Source: UBA5078 sp040384465 | GTDB taxonomy: Bacteria > Pseudomonadota > Gammaproteobacteria > Pseudomonadales > Pseudohongiellaceae | Assembly (NCBI GenBank): GCA_040384465.1 | Contig: JAZKJF010000012.1 | Coordinates: 62,001 to 126,000, forward strand | Reading direction: 5' to 3' | Length of the DNA stretch: 64,000 nucleotides | Part shown: positions 40,840 through 51,407 of the stretch, one piece after another | Layout: each line of letters begins with the position of its first letter | Position numbering within the stretch: the stretch's first letter is position 1 | Position numbers and translations under genes: made by a program | Notes under the pieces: model-generated | Databases searched by the model: none | Told to the model about the DNA's origin: nothing | Seen by the model: the letters and a program-made list of their open reading frames with translations, nothing else

Positions 40840-41607
40840 ATGACCGACAGCAAAACGGCATGGATCAAGGGCATTGTCACAGACAACAAACACCTGACGT
40901 CCAACCATTTTTCTCTGCGCATTCAGGCAGCGTTGGCACCTTTCAAGGCCGGACAGTACACCTCATTGGCACTGCCTTGCCATGAGGGCAGCGATGGCAT
41001 TCGTGTGGCACAGCCTTACTCCATCCTCAGTGCGCCGGGTGAACAACCGGTAGAATTTTTTTGCTATACCAATCCCGACGGCCAACTTTCCAGCGAGCTT
41101 CGGAAACTACAGACAGGGGATGCGGTCTGGATCAAACAACAGCCAGAAGGCAATTTCACTCTGGAACAGGTGCCGTCAGCGAAGCAGTTGTGGTTGCTGG
41201 GAACGGGCACTGGTGTTGCCCCTTTCCTGTCGATGCTGAGAACACCGGAACCCTGGCAACGCTTTGAGCAGGTGATTCTGGTTTACGCCATGCGCCTGTG
41301 GGAGGACCTGGGTTATGGTGATGTCATCGAACAACTGCGACGCGAGCATCCGGAGCAATTCAGGTTTGTTCCCTTCGTAAGCAGAGAACAGATTGCACAA
41401 ACGATACATGGGCATATTCCCGCCAGCATTACCAACGGCACTCTGGAGCGCGTCGCAGGACAATCGATGCTGCCAAGGAATTCGCAATTCATGTTGTGCG
41501 GAAATCCAGGAATGGTACAAGACGCTACTGTGGCGCTGGAACAAAAAGGTTTCAGCAGACATCGCGAAGACAGCCCCGGGCAAATAACCCTGGAAAGTTA
41601 CTGGTAG
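40840..41607 (+). CDS. fpr: ferredoxin/flavodoxin-NADP+ reductase
   Basis: 255 residues, the length of proteobacterial Fpr. FAD-binding barrel with QPYSILSAPG (RxYS-type motif) and the NADP domain GTGTGVAPFLSML, then CGNPGMVQDA. The C-terminus HREDSPGQITLESYW ends with aromatic Trp as in bacterial subclass I enzymes. It supplies electrons to ferredoxin or flavodoxin for FeS repair and oxidative stress; soxRS-type control is common in relatives but no box is evident here. The ATG at 40840 lies in GCGTATGACC. A strong terminator follows. Confidence 0.9.
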   Translation: MTDSKTAWIKGIVTDNKHLTSNHFSLRIQAALAPFKAGQYTSLALPCHEGSDGIRVAQPYSILSAPGEQPVEFFCYTNPDGQLSSELRKLQTGDAVWIKQQPEGNFTLEQVPSAKQLWLLGTGTGVAPFLSMLRTPEPWQRFEQVILVYAMRLWEDLGYGDVIEQLRREHPEQFRFVPFVSREQIAQTIHGHIPASITNGTLERVAGQSMLPRNSQFMLCGNPGMVQDATVALEQKGFSRHREDSPGQITLESYW

Positions 41608-41630
41608 CCGGTTTCTCTCGTCAGGAAATG

Positions 41631-41667
41631 AAAAAGGCCAGAGCAGTACACTGCTCTGGCCTTTTTT
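41631..41667. terminator. bidirectional rho-independent terminator
   Basis: AAAAAGGCCAGAGCAG-TACA-CTGCTCTGGCC-T6: a perfect 11-bp GC stem flanked by A5/T6, serving fpr (plus) and the first TonB receptor of the tandem set (minus). Confidence 0.93.
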
Positions 41668-41693
41668 GCACCATTGGTTTTTACACCATCGGC

Positions 41694-44633
41694 TTACGCA
41701 CCTGGCGTCCACTCAATGGATGCCCAGAACTGACGGCCCCACGGAGTAGAAAGACGGGTTTCGAAACCACCCTGCATCGGCATACGCTGCGGGCGTTTGT
41801 CGAACAGATTGTTGATACCCACGCTCACGTTGAACTCGCTGTCAAAGTAATCAGTGATCACCATTGAGTAACGAGCATCCCAACGCATTTCACCTTGAAT
41901 GGTGCGCGGAGGAATCCAGCCGTCGTTGTAGGCATCCACGGTCACGTCATCATAGGTCACTGTGTGCCAGTAGTTGGCTGCCAGTGAGGCACTCTGATTG
42001 TCGCGGAACCAGTTGAAGCGCACGTTGCTCTTGAACTTCGGCATCGGAGGAACAATACCGGTACCGGCGTTTTGCTTGCCTACTGCTTCCTGACGGCCAC
42101 CGAACAGATCCTGGTAGTCGAAAGATTTGTAGTAGGTAGTTTGCACAGTGGTAGAGAAGGTGCCCAGGTTACCGACCTCAAACTCGTAATCCACATTCAC
42201 GTCGAACAAGTCGATCCATACGGAGCTGATGTTCTGTGACTGGGTGTAAACCGAGTCGACTGACTGGTCAGCACGACGATCCACTGCTGGCGCTGAGCCT
42301 GCCGCATAGGTGGCAAGCCAGGCGTTGGCGGCGTTACGTGTTGCAGAACCCACAGTGTAGTCATAAGTACCGATACCAGTCGCTGCCAGGAACTGCTGGA
42401 ACTGGAAGGTAACCGTGTCCTGAGTTGTCAGGCTGCGGATACGGTCTGTGTACTCGATTTCCTGGTAATCCACAGACACGGTCAAACCATCCATTGCACC
42501 ACTTGGCTGCCAGGTAGCACCGAGGTTTTTGATCTCAGAGGTCTCTGGCTCAAGATTCGGGTTACCAGCAGAACAGGTCGTTGCACCGATCAACAGGTTG
42601 TTGGTGAACGGGTCACGCCCGCTGAACACCTCGGCACAGTTCTCGTCCCGGATATACGGACGGGCCTGCACTGGTGACGGGGCCAGGAAGCTCTCACCCC
42701 ATGATCCACGAACCGCCAGTGTTTCGATGGGCTCCCAGCGCAACGCTACTTTCGGAGTGGTCGCTTCCATACCGAAGTCCTTGAACTGCTCGTGACGTAC
42801 GGCAGCCTGCAGGGCCAGAGTCTCCAGAATCGGCACTTCTATTTCCATGAACGCAGCGCGGACTTCTGACGCATAGTGCTCGTCAGTTGGCAGCGGTGCG
42901 CCAGCTACAGTGTTGTAGTCCCAACCTGCAGCATCAATAGGATTGGCGAAGCGGTCATCGAAGAAGTCGCGCCACTGGTAACCTGCTGCCATCGCAACGG
43001 CACCGGCAGGCACCGAGAACAGCTCACCAGTCAACACGGTCTCAAAGATGTCCAATCTTTCCTTCTGTGTCAGACGGTTTTTGTCGCGCTCAAACAGCCA
43101 CTCGGTGACTGCTACTGAGTTATCCGTCTTGCCCTTCACAAAGAACGGCGAACGGGGATCAGCAGAACCGAAGGGGTTAAAGTACTCATTGCCATTCGGT
43201 CCGCCCAAACCAGCCAGAGCCAGTTGCAGCTTGCCCAAGTGCACAGAGTAGGAGTCGTTCATCGCCCTGGTGTCTTGCGTGGCATAGTAGGAATAGCCGG
43301 TCCAGGTATCGGTAATGTCGTACTCGGCACTGAACTTCATACGGTTCAACTGAGCATGCGTCTCGAACGCACGTGAACCACCGGATTCCTCCAGATGGCT
43401 GGGCATATGTGTGAACGCCGTCGCAATAGGACGCCAGTTCCAGGGCACCACGTCAAACCCATAGGGGTTGGCGGGGTGATTGGCGCGCACGTACAGTACG
43501 TTCTGGTTGTTGCCGGTGATCGCCGTGGTTGATGTCGTTCTACCGAATGTCAAACGGTAGGAGTTGTTCAGCGTGGCGTTCAAGCGCAACCATTCAGTGG
43601 GCGAATAGCTCAGTGAGTTGTAAAGGTTGTAGTTCTCATCCTCTGTGGAGTATTGGAACTGTTGTGTGTAATCAAACAAGCAGTTACCGGTCAGGGTCCC
43701 TGCTGCGTTCTTCTGGGGAACCCCTGACGGAGTGCTGTACTTACCTTGGCCGTGACCAGGAGAACCGCCGTTGAATGTTCCGCAAGACGGGTCGATCAGG
43801 ATACGGTTACTGGCGGCTGTAGAGACCACACCACCATGACGCTGATACAGCCTGACGCCGGCTGGTGCAGGGGTCGTTACACGACGGAACGCGCCGGGGC
43901 TACCTGATGTGGAGGAACCGTAAGCCATCTCCCACTCACGCGGTCTTTCGTACTGCATCAGTGGAGTCTTTTTCTTGTTCTCGAACGCACCAACATAAGA
44001 GATGCCGCTGTCGAAGGTTTTACCCCACATTGCAGAGGCGGTAGTTTCTTCCATGCCCTTCTCATCGGTCACCTGATAGTAGACACGGGCTTTGAAGCCT
44101 TCAAATTCCTTCTGTGGAATGATGTTCACTACACCCGCCACAGCGTCTGAACCGTACAGTGCAGAACCACCGTCCAGCACCATTTCGAGACGATCGATGG
44201 CGATTTCCGGCAGCGTTGCGGACACTGCAGGAGTCAGGGTACGAGTACCATCAACCAGCGTCAGCGTTGAGTTTTCACCCAGACCGCGCAGGTTGAAACT
44301 GGCGGCCACTGCATCCTGGGCGCCGTCCTGACCGGCCAGCACGTTGGCCACCACGTCAGTATTCTGAGTGTAGGTCAGTTCCCGAATGTAGTTCGACATA
44401 CTGGGTGCGCCTGATTCAAACAGGTCTACCTGGCTGACGGTATCTACCGGGGAGTTCTGAGCAAAAGCACTGTTCCGGATATAGGAACCAGTGACAACTA
44501 CTTCTTCAACTTCCGCTTCCTCTGCTGCAGCAGCAGGGGCCTGGGCGTGGGCGACCAGTGGAAGTGAAAGAGAAGCAGCGAGGCAGGAATGGATCAGATA
44601 GCGCAGTTTCCCGCGCGGGGTAATGTGAAGCAT
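41694..44633 (-). CDS. TonB-dependent receptor, tandem copy 1
   Basis: 979 residues. N-terminal signal (LIHSCLAASLSLPLVAHAQA), then TonB box and plug region EVEEVVVTGSYIRNSAFAQNSPVDTVSQ, plug motifs NLRGLGENSTLTLVDGTR and DGGSALYGSDAVAGVVNI, and a long beta barrel ending FWASIEWTPGA. It is a close paralogue of the next two genes, most similar to copy 2. Start ATG at 44633 with GGAG-ATAAAT spacing shared by all three. It probably takes up a peptide or protein-derived ligand in view of the adjacent M16 peptidase operon, but the ligand is not readable. No SusD partner. Confidence 0.92.
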   Translation of the reverse strand: MLHITPRGKLRYLIHSCLAASLSLPLVAHAQAPAAAAEEAEVEEVVVTGSYIRNSAFAQNSPVDTVSQVDLFESGAPSMSNYIRELTYTQNTDVVANVLAGQDGAQDAVAASFNLRGLGENSTLTLVDGTRTLTPAVSATLPEIAIDRLEMVLDGGSALYGSDAVAGVVNIIPQKEFEGFKARVYYQVTDEKGMEETTASAMWGKTFDSGISYVGAFENKKKTPLMQYERPREWEMAYGSSTSGSPGAFRRVTTPAPAGVRLYQRHGGVVSTAASNRILIDPSCGTFNGGSPGHGQGKYSTPSGVPQKNAAGTLTGNCLFDYTQQFQYSTEDENYNLYNSLSYSPTEWLRLNATLNNSYRLTFGRTTSTTAITGNNQNVLYVRANHPANPYGFDVVPWNWRPIATAFTHMPSHLEESGGSRAFETHAQLNRMKFSAEYDITDTWTGYSYYATQDTRAMNDSYSVHLGKLQLALAGLGGPNGNEYFNPFGSADPRSPFFVKGKTDNSVAVTEWLFERDKNRLTQKERLDIFETVLTGELFSVPAGAVAMAAGYQWRDFFDDRFANPIDAAGWDYNTVAGAPLPTDEHYASEVRAAFMEIEVPILETLALQAAVRHEQFKDFGMEATTPKVALRWEPIETLAVRGSWGESFLAPSPVQARPYIRDENCAEVFSGRDPFTNNLLIGATTCSAGNPNLEPETSEIKNLGATWQPSGAMDGLTVSVDYQEIEYTDRIRSLTTQDTVTFQFQQFLAATGIGTYDYTVGSATRNAANAWLATYAAGSAPAVDRRADQSVDSVYTQSQNISSVWIDLFDVNVDYEFEVGNLGTFSTTVQTTYYKSFDYQDLFGGRQEAVGKQNAGTGIVPPMPKFKSNVRFNWFRDNQSASLAANYWHTVTYDDVTVDAYNDGWIPPRTIQGEMRWDARYSMVITDYFDSEFNVSVGINNLFDKRPQRMPMQGGFETRLSTPWGRQFWASIEWTPGA

Positions 44634-45054
44634 ATTTATCTCCGTTGGTAGCCAGCTTATTATTGGAGCGTTTTCGGCTTTTATTATCTAAATATCAACC
44701 ACTTACACAAAAAGACCCTGAACCATCTACAGCGATTTCCACAGTGTTCGGCACTGTTTTCCGCTATAACTGCGACAATTTTTGACAGTCCTTTTGGCCG
44801 GAGTGTACTCGCCTTCGAAAAACTTTTTCAAGCATTTATTTATTTCCAGATTAGTTCCATAACTTTTAGAACTTTTATTTTTGTTCACAGAACTGAACGA
44901 TAAGACAAGAAGAAATATTTGTACGATATTCCGAATTTCAGGCTTTAAAAACATTAATCTCCCCCAAAAGGAAGGGGGGTAACAGAGCCGAACTCTGTTA
45001 CCCCCCTGCTGGCTACCAACCAGCCCCACTGAATAGCGGGGAAAACTCCCGTGG
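44634..45054. other. 421-nt intergenic region between TonB receptor copies 1 and 2
   Basis: It holds the promoter of copy 1 (minus-strand candidate -35 TTGTGT and -10 GATAAT 16 nt apart, about 44684-44711), the motif TCGGCTTTTATTAT (44674-44687) shared with copy 2, and a strong hairpin GGGGGGTAACAGAG/CTCTGTTACCCCCC (44974-45006) just past the copy 2 stop that probably ends its transcript. The centre is AT-rich without a credible gene. Confidence 0.6.
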
Positions 45055-47997
45055 TCAGGCCCCCGGTGTCCACTCGACGGACGCCCAGAACTGGCGACCC
45101 CATGGCGTAGAAAGACGGGATTCAAAACCACCCTGCATCGGCATGCGCTGCGGGCGCTTGTCGAACAAGTTGTTGATACCTACGCTGACATTGAATTCGC
45201 TGTCAAGGTAGTCGCTGAGGACGATCGAGTAGCGAGCATCCCAACGCATTTCACCTTTGATGGTACGCGGAGGAATCCAACCGTCGTTATAAGCGTCAAC
45301 CGTAACATCGTTGTACTTGATGGTGTGCCAGTAGTTGGCTGCCAATGACGCACTCTGATTGTCGCGGAACCAGCTGAAACGCACGTTGCTCTTGAACTTC
45401 GGCATCGGCGGAACAATACCGGTGTTGGCGTTCTGGGAGCCTACAGCGTCCTGAACACCACCGAACAGATCCTGATACTCGAAGGACTTATAGTAAGTGG
45501 TTTGCAGGGTAGTGGAGAAGGTACCGAGGTTGTCGGTATCGAACTCGTACTCGGCATTCACGTCGATGAGATCAATCCAGACGGTACTGATGTTGGCAGC
45601 CTGCGTATACACAGCGCTTACTGACTGGTCTGCACGTCGGTCAACTGCTCCGCCTGCACCGGTTGCATAATCTGCAAGCCAGGCATTCGCTGCAGTACGC
45701 GTTGCGGAGCCAGCGGTATAGTCGTAGGCACCGATACCGGTCGCTGACAGGAACTGCTGGAACTGGAAGGTCACGGTATCCTGAGTATTCAAAGTACGAA
45801 TACGGTCGGTGTACTCGATCTCCTGATAGTCCAGAGACAGCGTCAACCCTTCGACCACACCCGCAGGTTCCCAGGTGCCGCCGAAGTTCTTGATCGTGGA
45901 GGTTTCCGGAGCCAAGTTCGGGTTACCAGCAGAACAGGTGGTTGCACCGATCAGCAGGTTGTTGGTGAACGGATCACGTCCGCTGAACACTTCACCGCAG
46001 TTCTCGTCCCGCACATATGGACGGCTCTGAACCGCTGTGGGTGCGAGGAAGCTTTCGCCCCACGATGCGCGCAACGCGACAGTGGGAATCGGTTCCCAAC
46101 GCAGCGCTACTTTCGGCGTGGTCGCCTCAAGACCGAAGTCCTTGAACTGCTCGTGACGTACGGCAGCCTGCAGGGCCAGAGTTTCCAGAATTGGCACTTC
46201 CAACTCCATGAACGCTGCGCGCACTTCGGACGCATAGTGTTCGTCTTCGGGCAACGGAGCGCCGACCACAGTGTTGTAGTCGAGTCCCATCGCATCAAAA
46301 TCGTTGGCGAAGCGATTGTCGTAGAAGTCACGCCACTGATAACCGAATGCCCCCTGCACGGCACCGGCAGGTACTGCAAACAACTCTCCGGTCAACACCG
46401 TTTCGAAGATATCCAACTCTTCACGCTGGCTGACGACATTCTTGTTCCTGTCATAGAGCCACTCGGTGATTTCTTTCGAGTTACTGGTTTTGCCTTGAAC
46501 GAATAAAGGTGAACGCGGGTCAGCAGAGCCGAAGGGGTTCCAGTATTCGTTACCATTCGGTCCGCCCAAACCTGCCAGGCCCAATTGGAGCTTGCCCAGA
46601 TGCACGGAATAGGAGTCATTCATGGACTTGCTTTCCTGGGTAGCGTAGTAGCTGTAACCAGTCCATGTTTCGGTGATGTCATACTCGGCACTCAGCTTGA
46701 TGCGGTTAAGCTGGGTATGAGTCTCGAAAGCTCTTGAACCACCTGAGTCTTCAATGTGGCTGGGCCGATGTGTGTAGGAAGCGGCCATAGGACGCCAGTT
46801 CCAAGGCACCACATCAAACCCGTAGGGGTTGGCGGGGTGATTGGCGCGCACATACAGCACGTTCTGGTTGTTACCTGCGACGGCCGTGGTGGCAGTGGTC
46901 CTGCCGTTGGAAATACGGTAGGAATTGTTCAATGTCGCATTCAGGCGCAACCACTCCGCAGCTTCGTAGCTCACAGAGTTGTAAACGTTGTAGTTCTCTT
47001 CCTCTGTGGAATAGGCGAACTGCTGCGTGTAGTCGAACAAACAGTTACCCGTCAGCGCACCGGTAGCGGACTTCTGCGGCACACCGGACGGAGTACTGTA
47101 CTTGCCTTGACCATGCACTGGTGAACCACCGTTGAATGTGCCGCAAGACGGGTCGATCAGGATACGGTTACTGGCCGCAGTGGACACAACACCGCCATGG
47201 CGCTGATACAGCCTGACACCAGCTGGTGCAGGAGTCGTTACGCGACGGAAGGAACCTGGGCTACCGGACGTCGATGATCCGTAGGCCATCTCCCATTCAC
47301 GCAGTCTTTCATACTGCATCAGTGGCGTCTTTTTCTTGTTCTCAATGGCGCCCACATAGGAGATCCCATTGTCGAAAGTATGGCCCCACATTGCTGAGGC
47401 CGTCATCTCTTCCATGCCGTCTTCTTCAGTCGTCTGATAGTAGGTACGGGCTTTGAATCCTTCGAACTCTTTCTGCGGAAGAATGTTGACCACACCCGCT
47501 ACCGCATCAGAACCGTAGAGAGCGGAGCCGCCGTCCAACACCAGTTCCAGACGGTCGATGGCAATTTCCGGCAGCGCACTGGACACGGCTGGCGACAAGG
47601 TGCGCGTGCCATCAAACAGGGTCAGTGTTGAGTTCTCACCCAAGCCGCGCAGGTTGAAGCTGGCCGCAACTGCGTCCTGCGCTCCATCAGAGGTCGCCAG
47701 TACGTTGGCCACTACGTCAGTATTCTGGGTATAGGTCAGTTCCCGAATGTAGTTGGACATACTGGGAGCGCCTGATTCAAACAGGTCCACCTGGCTGACG
47801 GTATCAACCGGGGAGTTCTGAGCGAAGGCACTGTTCCGGATGTACGAACCAGTAACAACAACTTCCTCTACTTCCGGTTCAGCTGCAGCAGCTGCCGCAG
47901 GCGCCTGAGCGTGGGCGATCAGAGGGAGCGTAAGAGAAGCCGCGAGGCAAGAGTGGATCAGGTAACGCAGTTTTCCGCGTGGGGTAATGTGAGGCAT
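45055..47997 (-). CDS. TonB-dependent receptor, tandem copy 2
   Basis: 980 residues from the ATG at 47997; an ATG at 48003 lies inside the RBS and is rejected because GGAG-N6-ATG matches the spacing of the other copies. Same architecture as copy 1: signal peptide, EVEEVVVTGSYIRNSAFAQN, LRGLGENSTLTLFDGTR, DGGSALYGSDAVAGVVNI, C-terminal FWASVEWTPGA. Long blocks are identical to copy 1 in protein and DNA, with differences clustered in barrel segments (probably loops). This pattern suggests recent duplication or gene conversion with diversifying ligand specificity. Confidence 0.92.
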   Translation of the reverse strand: MPHITPRGKLRYLIHSCLAASLTLPLIAHAQAPAAAAAAEPEVEEVVVTGSYIRNSAFAQNSPVDTVSQVDLFESGAPSMSNYIRELTYTQNTDVVANVLATSDGAQDAVAASFNLRGLGENSTLTLFDGTRTLSPAVSSALPEIAIDRLELVLDGGSALYGSDAVAGVVNILPQKEFEGFKARTYYQTTEEDGMEEMTASAMWGHTFDNGISYVGAIENKKKTPLMQYERLREWEMAYGSSTSGSPGSFRRVTTPAPAGVRLYQRHGGVVSTAASNRILIDPSCGTFNGGSPVHGQGKYSTPSGVPQKSATGALTGNCLFDYTQQFAYSTEEENYNVYNSVSYEAAEWLRLNATLNNSYRISNGRTTATTAVAGNNQNVLYVRANHPANPYGFDVVPWNWRPMAASYTHRPSHIEDSGGSRAFETHTQLNRIKLSAEYDITETWTGYSYYATQESKSMNDSYSVHLGKLQLGLAGLGGPNGNEYWNPFGSADPRSPLFVQGKTSNSKEITEWLYDRNKNVVSQREELDIFETVLTGELFAVPAGAVQGAFGYQWRDFYDNRFANDFDAMGLDYNTVVGAPLPEDEHYASEVRAAFMELEVPILETLALQAAVRHEQFKDFGLEATTPKVALRWEPIPTVALRASWGESFLAPTAVQSRPYVRDENCGEVFSGRDPFTNNLLIGATTCSAGNPNLAPETSTIKNFGGTWEPAGVVEGLTLSLDYQEIEYTDRIRTLNTQDTVTFQFQQFLSATGIGAYDYTAGSATRTAANAWLADYATGAGGAVDRRADQSVSAVYTQAANISTVWIDLIDVNAEYEFDTDNLGTFSTTLQTTYYKSFEYQDLFGGVQDAVGSQNANTGIVPPMPKFKSNVRFSWFRDNQSASLAANYWHTIKYNDVTVDAYNDGWIPPRTIKGEMRWDARYSIVLSDYLDSEFNVSVGINNLFDKRPQRMPMQGGFESRLSTPWGRQFWASVEWTPGA

Positions 47998-48494
47998 ATT
48001 CATCTCCGTTGTAGTAGCCGGGCAGTGATGGACTTGGGTCGGCTTTTATTATTTGACACATAAATTGCAACAATTTGTCACAACGCACATGCACGCGCAG
48101 TTTAGACATCTTTGAGCATTTACATCAAACAGTTTTATTTTCACCAAAAAGTTCAACACCAATCTAAATTTTAACTTTTAAACCTTTCGGGCAAATTCTT
48201 GTAAAAAACCCTATTAAAATCGAGTTGATAGGTAACACAAATGGGAACTTATAAGACAGTCCGTCAAACTGGATAGAAATTGGAATGGATTGTATTAAAT
48301 ATTATCGATGGCAGGACGAATCTTAAACAAGACGGATTGATTGCAAATGCGTATGTAAAATTTTGAAAGGAAATGTCTGATGGCACCACCTGAATGCAAG
48401 AGGGGCGGAGCAGAAAATCTGCACCGCCCCTCCTTTTCATCACAAACCCGTCAGTACGACGAACAGCATGCTCATCCGCTGACGTTGCGAAGCA
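47998..48494. other. roughly 490-nt intergenic region between TonB receptor copies 2 and 3
   Basis: Near copy 2 it has the shared motif TCGGCTTTTATTAT (48039-48052) and a palindrome AAATTG-CAA-CAATTT (48062-48076) that would overlap the promoter, a candidate operator. At 48400-48432 a strong hairpin (GAGGGGCGG-AGCAG/CTGC-A-CCGCCCCTC) lies past the copy 3 stop and probably ends its transcript. The AT-rich middle shows no credible gene. Confidence 0.6.
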
Positions 48495-51407
48495 TCAAGC
48501 TCCCGGTGTCCACTCCAGCGACACCCAGAACTGACGTCCCCACGGCGTGGAGAGTCTGGTCTCGGCACCACCGATGATACCCAGACGCTGCGGACGTTTG
48601 TCGAACAGGTTGTTGATACCTGTCGCAATCGTGAACTCGCTGTCGAAGTACTGGTCCAACACGAGGGCATAGCGCGCATCAAAGATGTACTCGCCGCGGA
48701 TCGTTCTCGGCGGGTTGAGCGCGTTGTTACCATCTTCCGGATAGAAGTCCACCACCTGGTCATCAAACTTGATGCTGCTCCAGTAGTTGGCGGAAATCGA
48801 TGCACTCTGGTTGCCCATGAACCAGTTCACGCGTGCATTGGCCTTCATCTCTGGCAGTGGGGGCACAATGCCCGTTCTGCCGTTCTGCTTGCCTAGCCCT
48901 TCTACACGAATACCATCCAGGCCCATGTAGTCATAGGTGTCATAGATGGTGGTCTGCACAGTCGTAGTGAAACTGCCCCAGTTCTCTGTCTCCATCTGGT
49001 ACTGCGCCTTGATGTCCACGAGATCTATCCACACAGAGCTGATGTTGGCAGCCTGTGCGAACAGTCTTTCGACCGAGCCGTTCGGATAGCGACGGATCTT
49101 GTTGCCCGGTTGTGCCGCCTGCAGAGCCAGCCAGGCATCGGCGGCGGCACGGGTCGCAGAACCCGGCACAGCACTGTAGGAGGATCTGGCAATACCGGTT
49201 TCAGCCAGGAAACGACTGAACTCGAAACCCACTGTGTCCTGCTGACTCAGTGTACGGATACGATCTTGGTATTCGATCTCCTGATAGTCCACAGACAGGT
49301 TCAAGCCTTCCAGAAAGTTACCTGTCGGCTCCCAGGTGAAACCGAAGTTCTTGATAGTCGACGTTTCCGGCGCCAGGTTCGGGTTACCCGACTGACACCA
49401 CACACCGCCAATCAGTGGAGTATTGGTGAACTCGTCGATACCGCTGAACATGTCGGCACAGCGATCGTCCGCTACGAAAGGTCTGGCCTGCACAGGTGAC
49501 GGCGCCAGAAAGCTTTCGCCCCACGATGCACGCAACGCCAGCTGTGGCAGAGCTTCCCAGCGCAAGGAGACCTTGGGCGTGGTCGCTTCCAGTCCGAAGT
49601 CCTTGAACTGCTCGTGGCGCACAGCAAACTGAGCGTCCAGCCCTTCTATGATGGGCACTTCCAGTTCGGCGAACACAGAGCGGGTCTCTGACATATAGAC
49701 AGCATCTTGCAGACGCGCACCCAGCACTTGGCTGTTGGCGTAGTCTTCACCCAGGATATCGTAGGGATCCTCGTAAACTTCATTCACCAGATCCCGCCAC
49801 TGATAGCCGAAGGCCATCTGTGCCGCGCCTGCTGGCAGGTCCATTACTTCTCCTGTCAGTACCGTTTCGAAAACATCCAGGAAGTCGCGGGCGCCAAGCC
49901 GGTTGGGATTGGAGAGCATCAACCAGTCAATCATTTCCTGGGGGTTATCCGTCACGCCTTTCACATAACGGGAGGAGTACGGAGACTGCGACCCGAAGGG
50001 ATTGAACCACTGATTACCATTCGGGCCGCCCATACCAGACATCGCGAGCTGTAGACGACTGGAACTTACGACCATCTCATCATTGGTGCGCTTGGCTTCC
50101 TGTGCAGCATAGTAGGTGTAGCCCGTCCAGGTATCGGTGAGGTCGTACTCAGCGCTCAGTTTCAAGCGGTTAAGTGCGTAATCCCCGTCCACCTTTTTGG
50201 AAGAGTCAGTGTAATAGGCCGAGGGGATATTGCCCCCGGTGTTTCCATAGACGCGCCAGTTCCAGGGCGTCAGATCGCGCTTCCAGATATTGGCCGGGTG
50301 GTTAGCGGGAATCTTCATTACCGCACGGTCGTTACCCCCGTTGGGTGATGTACCAGTAGTCCGTTCGTGGTTGTAGCGATAATGATTGTTCAAGGTCGCG
50401 TTCAGGCGCAGCCAGTCGGTGGGTTCAAAGCTGACCGTATTGTAGAGGTTGTAGTTGACCTCATGACGTGAGTAAGCGTGCTGAATACTGTACTCATACG
50501 TACAGGCACCGTTGTAGATCGTGCCCGACGGGTTGGTCGTCATGCCCTGGCCGTGCGATGGGAAACCCGCATTGAAGGTTCCGCAATCCGGGTCCAGCAG
50601 CACTGCACCGACACTGGTACCACCGTGCGGTTTCAGCAGCTGCACACCGGGAGTGGCACCGCGCAGTTCACGGAAGGAACCGATGGGGCCTGCGTTGGAG
50701 GCATTGTTGGAATGCTGCCACTCGCGCGGTCGCTCATACATCATCAGTGGGGTTTGCTTCTGGGCCTCGAAAGCTCCGACATAGTCGATGCCATTGTTGA
50801 ACGACTTGCCCCACATAAAGGAGCCGGTCATGTTTTCCATAGCACCGTCTTCCGTGCGCTGGTAGTAACTGCGGGCACGGAAGCCTTCGAATTCCTTGAT
50901 GGGGATGATGTTGACTACCCCCGCCACCGCGTCAGAACCGTATAATGCCGAGCCGCCGTCGAGCACCATCTCCATGCGACCGATCGCGATCTCCGGCAAG
51001 CTGGCTGACATCAAGGGGCTCAGGGTACGCGCCCCATCGATCAAGGTCAGCGTGGAGTTCTCTCCCAGACCACGCAGGTTGAAGCTGCTGTTACCGGTCT
51101 GGGCTCCGTCGGCCGATCCGAGCACAATGTTCACCACATTGGTATTCTGCGTATAGCTCAGGTCTCGAATGTAGGCGCCCATGCTGGGAGCACCCGATTC
51201 GAACAGATCGGTCTGCGAGACCGTGTCGACCGGCGAATTCTGCGCGAAGGCGCTGTTGCGGATATAAGAGCCCGTGACCACAACTTCTTCTACTTCGGCG
51301 TCAGCCGCAGGTTGTTGTGCGTAGGCAAGGAGTGGGAGTGCGAACGAAGTAGCGAGGCAGGTGTGAATCAAATAGCGCAGCTTCCCGCGCCGGGAGATGT
51401 ATTGCAT
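48495..51407 (-). CDS. TonB-dependent receptor, tandem copy 3
   Basis: 970 residues from the ATG at 51407 (GGAG-CTTAAT-ATG; the earlier ATG at 51419 includes the RBS). Signal peptide (CLATSFALPLLAYAQQ), EVEEVVVTGSYIRNSAFAQNSP, NLRGLGENSTLTLIDGAR, DGGSALYGSDAVAGVVNI and terminal FWVSLEWTPGA. Plainly homologous to copies 1 and 2 but more diverged, particularly in barrel segments. It is first in position next to the divergent M16 peptidase operon; its promoter region faces that of the coiled-coil gene. Confidence 0.92.
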   Translation of the reverse strand: MQYISRRGKLRYLIHTCLATSFALPLLAYAQQPAADAEVEEVVVTGSYIRNSAFAQNSPVDTVSQTDLFESGAPSMGAYIRDLSYTQNTNVVNIVLGSADGAQTGNSSFNLRGLGENSTLTLIDGARTLSPLMSASLPEIAIGRMEMVLDGGSALYGSDAVAGVVNIIPIKEFEGFRARSYYQRTEDGAMENMTGSFMWGKSFNNGIDYVGAFEAQKQTPLMMYERPREWQHSNNASNAGPIGSFRELRGATPGVQLLKPHGGTSVGAVLLDPDCGTFNAGFPSHGQGMTTNPSGTIYNGACTYEYSIQHAYSRHEVNYNLYNTVSFEPTDWLRLNATLNNHYRYNHERTTGTSPNGGNDRAVMKIPANHPANIWKRDLTPWNWRVYGNTGGNIPSAYYTDSSKKVDGDYALNRLKLSAEYDLTDTWTGYTYYAAQEAKRTNDEMVVSSSRLQLAMSGMGGPNGNQWFNPFGSQSPYSSRYVKGVTDNPQEMIDWLMLSNPNRLGARDFLDVFETVLTGEVMDLPAGAAQMAFGYQWRDLVNEVYEDPYDILGEDYANSQVLGARLQDAVYMSETRSVFAELEVPIIEGLDAQFAVRHEQFKDFGLEATTPKVSLRWEALPQLALRASWGESFLAPSPVQARPFVADDRCADMFSGIDEFTNTPLIGGVWCQSGNPNLAPETSTIKNFGFTWEPTGNFLEGLNLSVDYQEIEYQDRIRTLSQQDTVGFEFSRFLAETGIARSSYSAVPGSATRAAADAWLALQAAQPGNKIRRYPNGSVERLFAQAANISSVWIDLVDIKAQYQMETENWGSFTTTVQTTIYDTYDYMGLDGIRVEGLGKQNGRTGIVPPLPEMKANARVNWFMGNQSASISANYWSSIKFDDQVVDFYPEDGNNALNPPRTIRGEYIFDARYALVLDQYFDSEFTIATGINNLFDKRPQRLGIIGGAETRLSTPWGRQFWVSLEWTPGA

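Noticed and set aside
44727..45131. 134-codon minus-strand frame between receptor copies 1 and 2
   Set aside because: Overlaps the 3' end of copy 2 and a terminator hairpin; no motif or RBS. Treated as intergenic.
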